From the NCBI GenBank assembly GCA_900556055.1, contig USNJ01000097.1:1-7708 (forward strand): a stretch of DNA of 7,708 bases, in the 5' to 3' direction. The notes under the pieces were generated by a model. The model saw nothing but the letters and a program-made list of their open reading frames with translations. It did not search any database and had not been told where the DNA came from. This document shows, one piece after another, positions 5,951-7,708 of this stretch; positions within the stretch are counted from its first letter, which is position 1, and each line of letters starts with the position of its first letter. Position numbers and translations under genes: made by a program. Origin of the DNA: an uncultured Ruminococcus sp. (lineage in GTDB: Bacteria; Bacillota; Clostridia; Oscillospirales; Ruminococcaceae).

Positions 5951-7357
5951 TTAAAAATCCATTATATCATTCAGATCCACAAGTATGACATTGTTATCCG
6001 CTTTTGCTTCGTTTTTTACAGCGTCGGTGAATCCCGATTTAGAGAAAAGAAAATAAAAAGTGCTGCTTCTGTTTTTGCTGAATGTGTCCGCTTTGATTTT
6101 CAGTTCACGGAGTACGGAAATGTCAAGTTTTTCATTCCGCCATTTGCATTCACCGAAAATATAGTCCTTTCTGTCATTGGCAACCAAGTCGATCTCCTCC
6201 TGTCCGTGAGTTGCCGGATCCGTTCCCCACCATCTTCCGATCGAGGTAAACAGTATGGGCAGCTCACCTTTAGCATTTTTGCCGCTCAAATAATCTGCAC
6301 AGACTTTTTCAAAAACAAGTCCCATATATCCATTGTAATCGGGTTCGATTTTTTTTAGCCATACGGCTTGCTGTGCCCCCGTTTCGATCAGAGTTCGGTT
6401 TGCAAAAACATAACGATACCAGAAACGAAACATAAAATCCGATATGCCATAAATGGTTTTTCGGGAAGCTTCTTTTTCGCCGAACGGAGTTTCCTTGTGC
6501 AGAATTCCAAGCTCACATAATGTTTTGATATATTTTAAACATTTGGCAGAATCCTCGCCGATCTTTGTAGATATCTCATTTGCTTTGGTATATCCTCCTG
6601 CAATTGCTTCGATGATTGCACTGTACACGCCGGGTTCCTGAACCTCCTGACGCAAAAGCAGCAAAGCTTCTTCATAAAGATAGGAAGTTACCTTTAAATA
6701 TGAACGCTTTATATTTTTCTCAAAGCTTTCGCTGTGATCTATTTGCTGCAAATACAATGGCGTTCCGCCGAACGCACCGTACAGTTCAAGCTTTTCTTCG
6801 TTGGAGAAGCCGTCAAGGAACTTGGAGCTTGCCTGATAATTGAATGGCTTCATGTGCAGCTGTGCTGTCCTTCTTCCAAACAGCGGACTTTTCGAGCCAA
6901 GAACTTCCTTTTCCATAAATCCCATATAACTTCCGCATAGGATAATGAAAAGATTGCCGCTTGTAAGCTTGTGGTCGATAAGATGCTGAAGTTCGGAGAG
7001 CAATGCCTTGTTTTTTCTTACAAGATACGGGAACTCATCAATTACAAGAATCAGCTTTTTATCTTTCTGACGGTCATCAATATATGAAAGTGCGTTTGTC
7101 CACGAAGAAAACGGCTCTAAATTGTTTTCTCCGTAGAAAGCAAAAACAAGCGATGAAAATTTTTCAAGATTTAGCTTGTCGTTGCTCTGCTCCGCAGAAT
7201 AGAAAATTGAATCCTTGTTTTTGCAGAATTCATTCAGCAATGTTGTTTTGCCGACACGTCTGCGTCCATATAAAACAAAAAGCTGGAATTTGCCCTGTGA
7301 ATACAGTTCATTCAGATCGGCAAGCTCTTTTTCTCTGCCGATAAAAGTCTCACCCAT
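5951..7357 (-). CDS. AAA ATPase with C-terminal DUF234 nuclease-like domain
   Basis: A 468-residue protein of the 'archaeal-type' ATPase group (ATPase_2 followed by DUF234). It opens with FIGREKEL (5-12), then has Walker A YGRRRVGKTTL (30-40) and Walker B LILVIDEFPYL (102-112). IILCGSYMGFME (138-149), FGRRTAQLHMKPF (160-172) and FGGTPLYL (196-203) are all landmarks of this family. A winged-helix region spans about 243-305. The C-terminal part (about 344-468) begins with YMGLVFEKVCADYL. It contains EEIDLVA (387-393) and FGECKW (401-406), which give the Asp390 ... Glu403-x-Lys405 core of a PD-(D/E)XK fold. Cellular role is not known; proteins of this kind are common in accessory regions and are suspected of DNA handling or defence. 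The start at 7357 is chosen because AAGGAGA stands 6 bases upstream. An in-frame ATG at 7384 would fall within the operator palindrome and lacks such a site. The gene is intact and single, convergent with the ECF operon. Confidence 0.88.
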   Translation of the reverse strand: MGETFIGREKELADLNELYSQGKFQLFVLYGRRRVGKTTLLNEFCKNKDSIFYSAEQSNDKLNLEKFSSLVFAFYGENNLEPFSSWTNALSYIDDRQKDKKLILVIDEFPYLVRKNKALLSELQHLIDHKLTSGNLFIILCGSYMGFMEKEVLGSKSPLFGRRTAQLHMKPFNYQASSKFLDGFSNEEKLELYGAFGGTPLYLQQIDHSESFEKNIKRSYLKVTSYLYEEALLLLRQEVQEPGVYSAIIEAIAGGYTKANEISTKIGEDSAKCLKYIKTLCELGILHKETPFGEKEASRKTIYGISDFMFRFWYRYVFANRTLIETGAQQAVWLKKIEPDYNGYMGLVFEKVCADYLSGKNAKGELPILFTSIGRWWGTDPATHGQEEIDLVANDRKDYIFGECKWRNEKLDISVLRELKIKADTFSKNRSSTFYFLFSKSGFTDAVKNEAKADNNVILVDLNDIMDF

Positions 7358-7363
7358 AGTTGT

Positions 7364-7370
7364 TCTCCTT
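7364..7370 (-). promoter_or_regulatory. Ribosome binding site AAGGAGA of the AAA ATPase gene
   Basis: On the minus strand AAGGAGA ends 6 bases before the ATG at 7357-7355. It selects that start over the in-frame ATG 27 bases further upstream. Confidence 0.8.
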
Positions 7371-7382
7371 ACAAGTGATTTC

Positions 7383-7402
7383 AAAGTAATTTACTTTAAA
7401 GT
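7383..7402. promoter_or_regulatory. Overlapping palindromes at the +1 of the AAA ATPase gene, candidate operator
   Basis: A perfect 7-1-7 palindrome AAAGTAA-T-TTACTTT occupies 7383-7397. It overlaps a second perfect palindrome ACTTTAAAGT at 7393-7402, so three AAAGT half-sites lie in alternating orientation. They sit just downstream of the -10 box, covering the predicted start of transcription, where a bound protein would block the promoter. The binding protein is unknown; self-control through the ATPase's winged helix is a possibility only. Confidence 0.5.
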
Positions 7403-7404
7403 TA

Positions 7405-7433
7405 ATTATATATTATAATCGGAGAGATGTCAA
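7405..7433 (-). promoter_or_regulatory. Perfect-consensus sigma-A promoter of the AAA ATPase gene
   Basis: On the minus strand TTGACA (7433-7428) and TATAAT (7410-7405) are separated by exactly 17 bases. Both boxes match the consensus at all six positions. The predicted transcript start is near 7398, giving a leader of about 40 bases. So strong a promoter normally needs a repressor, in keeping with the palindromes at +1. Confidence 0.85.
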
Positions 7434-7450
7434 GAGAAAATATTGAACTT

Positions 7451-7500
7451 TTAAGGAATCGCTGAATGCGTCTCTTAGGGAATCGCTGATCAATGTGTCT
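7451..7500. repeat. Pair of imperfect direct repeats (TTARGGAATCGCTGA core)
   Basis: TTAAGGAATCGCTGA (7451-7465) and TTAGGGAATCGCTGA (7475-7489) differ at one of 15 positions, with a 24-bp period. After the core both copies run into ATGYGTCT (7466-7473 and 7493-7500), the second with three extra bases. They may be ends of a decayed mobile element, but no transposase or matching inverted end is seen beside them. Confidence 0.55.
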
Positions 7501-7531
7501 TTCCCCGTATCCTTTTATGCTGAGCACAAGT

Positions 7532-7645
7532 TCATTCGCTTATGGCATATCCTCTTGCCTTTGCAGCAGCAACCATGACTTCAGGCATATCCGCAAACTC
7601 TCCCAAACCCTCGTCACCCTTTTTACAGAAAGATAGATTGTCAAG
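7532..7645 (-). pseudogene. Short ORF tail without start codon, possible remnant cut by the IS element
   Basis: On the minus strand an open frame of 37 codons runs from just after an in-frame TGA (7648-7646) to the TGA at 7534-7532. It has no ATG near its beginning. Its end, MPEVMVAAAKARGYAISE, looks like real protein and faintly like the C-terminal part of Nif11-type leader or small helical domains. That likeness is weak. The frame begins beside the probable end of the IS30-like element at the right edge, so it may be the surviving 3' end of a gene cut by that insertion. It could also be chance. Confidence 0.3.
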
Positions 7646-7660
7646 TCAAGTGCAACAAAA

Positions 7661-7708
7661 TCAACGAAAAAATTTATAAAGCACTTCGAGGGGAGTACGA
7701 AAGCCAAG
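7661..7708 (-). mobile_element. C-terminal end of a probable IS30-family transposase (partial)
   Basis: On the minus strand the last codons read LGFRTPLEVLYKFFR followed by TGA (7663-7661). The G-[FY]-x-T-P-x-E-V pattern just before the stop is the typical C-terminal end of IS30-family transposases. The body of the gene lies beyond the right edge of the window. The bases just past the stop (TGTTGCACTTGACTTGACAA on the minus strand) probably belong to the element's terminal region. Only 15 residues are visible, so the family call is tentative. Confidence 0.5.

Noticed and set aside
7355..7384. Longer N-terminus for the AAA ATPase starting at 7384
   Set aside because: The ATG overlaps the operator palindrome and lies only about 14 bases from the predicted +1. 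The good ribosome binding site precedes 7357 instead, and the family normally begins close to the F-x-GRE motif.
1..7708. CRISPR array, tRNA, rRNA or riboswitch
   Set aside because: No regularly spaced repeats, tRNA-like cloverleaf or recognisable riboswitch core was seen. The ECF leader is too short (about 47 bases) for a typical riboswitch.

Overview
The window looks like accessory DNA from a low-to-moderate GC gut Firmicute. It most resembles Ruminococcus or related Oscillospiraceae/Lachnospiraceae. This is inferred from consensus sigma-A promoters (TTGACA/TATAAT), strong GGAGG-type ribosome binding sites, a Rpn-family PD-(D/E)XK nuclease, a TPR-rich regulator-like protein and an IS30-like tail. 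The species cannot be fixed from the sequence alone.

Layout, left to right. (1) Positions 2-763 (+) hold the C-terminal part of an all-helical, TPR-like protein, probably an HTH-TPR regulator whose N-terminus lies outside. (2) Positions 991-1806 (+) hold a Rpn/PDDEXK_2 nuclease-transposase-like protein with its own promoter. A 12-bp stem terminator sits between it and the convergent gene that follows. (3) Positions 1960-2952 (-) hold an AraC-family regulator. It is divergent from a three-gene operon at 3105-5865 (+), which encodes an ECF-type (energy-coupling factor) importer: S component (MptD/Trep_Strep type), T component (CbiQ/EcfT type) and a single protein carrying two fused ABC ATPase domains. 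The stop and start codons overlap (TGATG, then ATGA), so the three are one translationally coupled unit. (4) Positions 5951-7357 (-) hold an AAA ATPase with a C-terminal DUF234-type nuclease-like domain. It is convergent to the ECF operon and is read from a perfect-consensus promoter with palindromes at the predicted start of transcription. (5) The last ~270 bases hold short direct repeats, a small ORF remnant and, at the right edge, the C-terminal codons of a probable IS30-family transposase (-).

The AraC/ECF pair is the coherent system. The regulator probably senses the cargo or a related signal and controls the importer from the 152-bp divergent control region. That region holds an extended -10 promoter, repeats overlapping the -35, and an 18-bp TTAG...CTAA palindrome at the predicted +1 that resembles a DtxR/IdeR-type metal-repressor site. 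This points weakly to iron, heme or siderophore uptake. The most notable oddity is a Gly-to-Asp change in the Walker A motif of the second ATPase domain.
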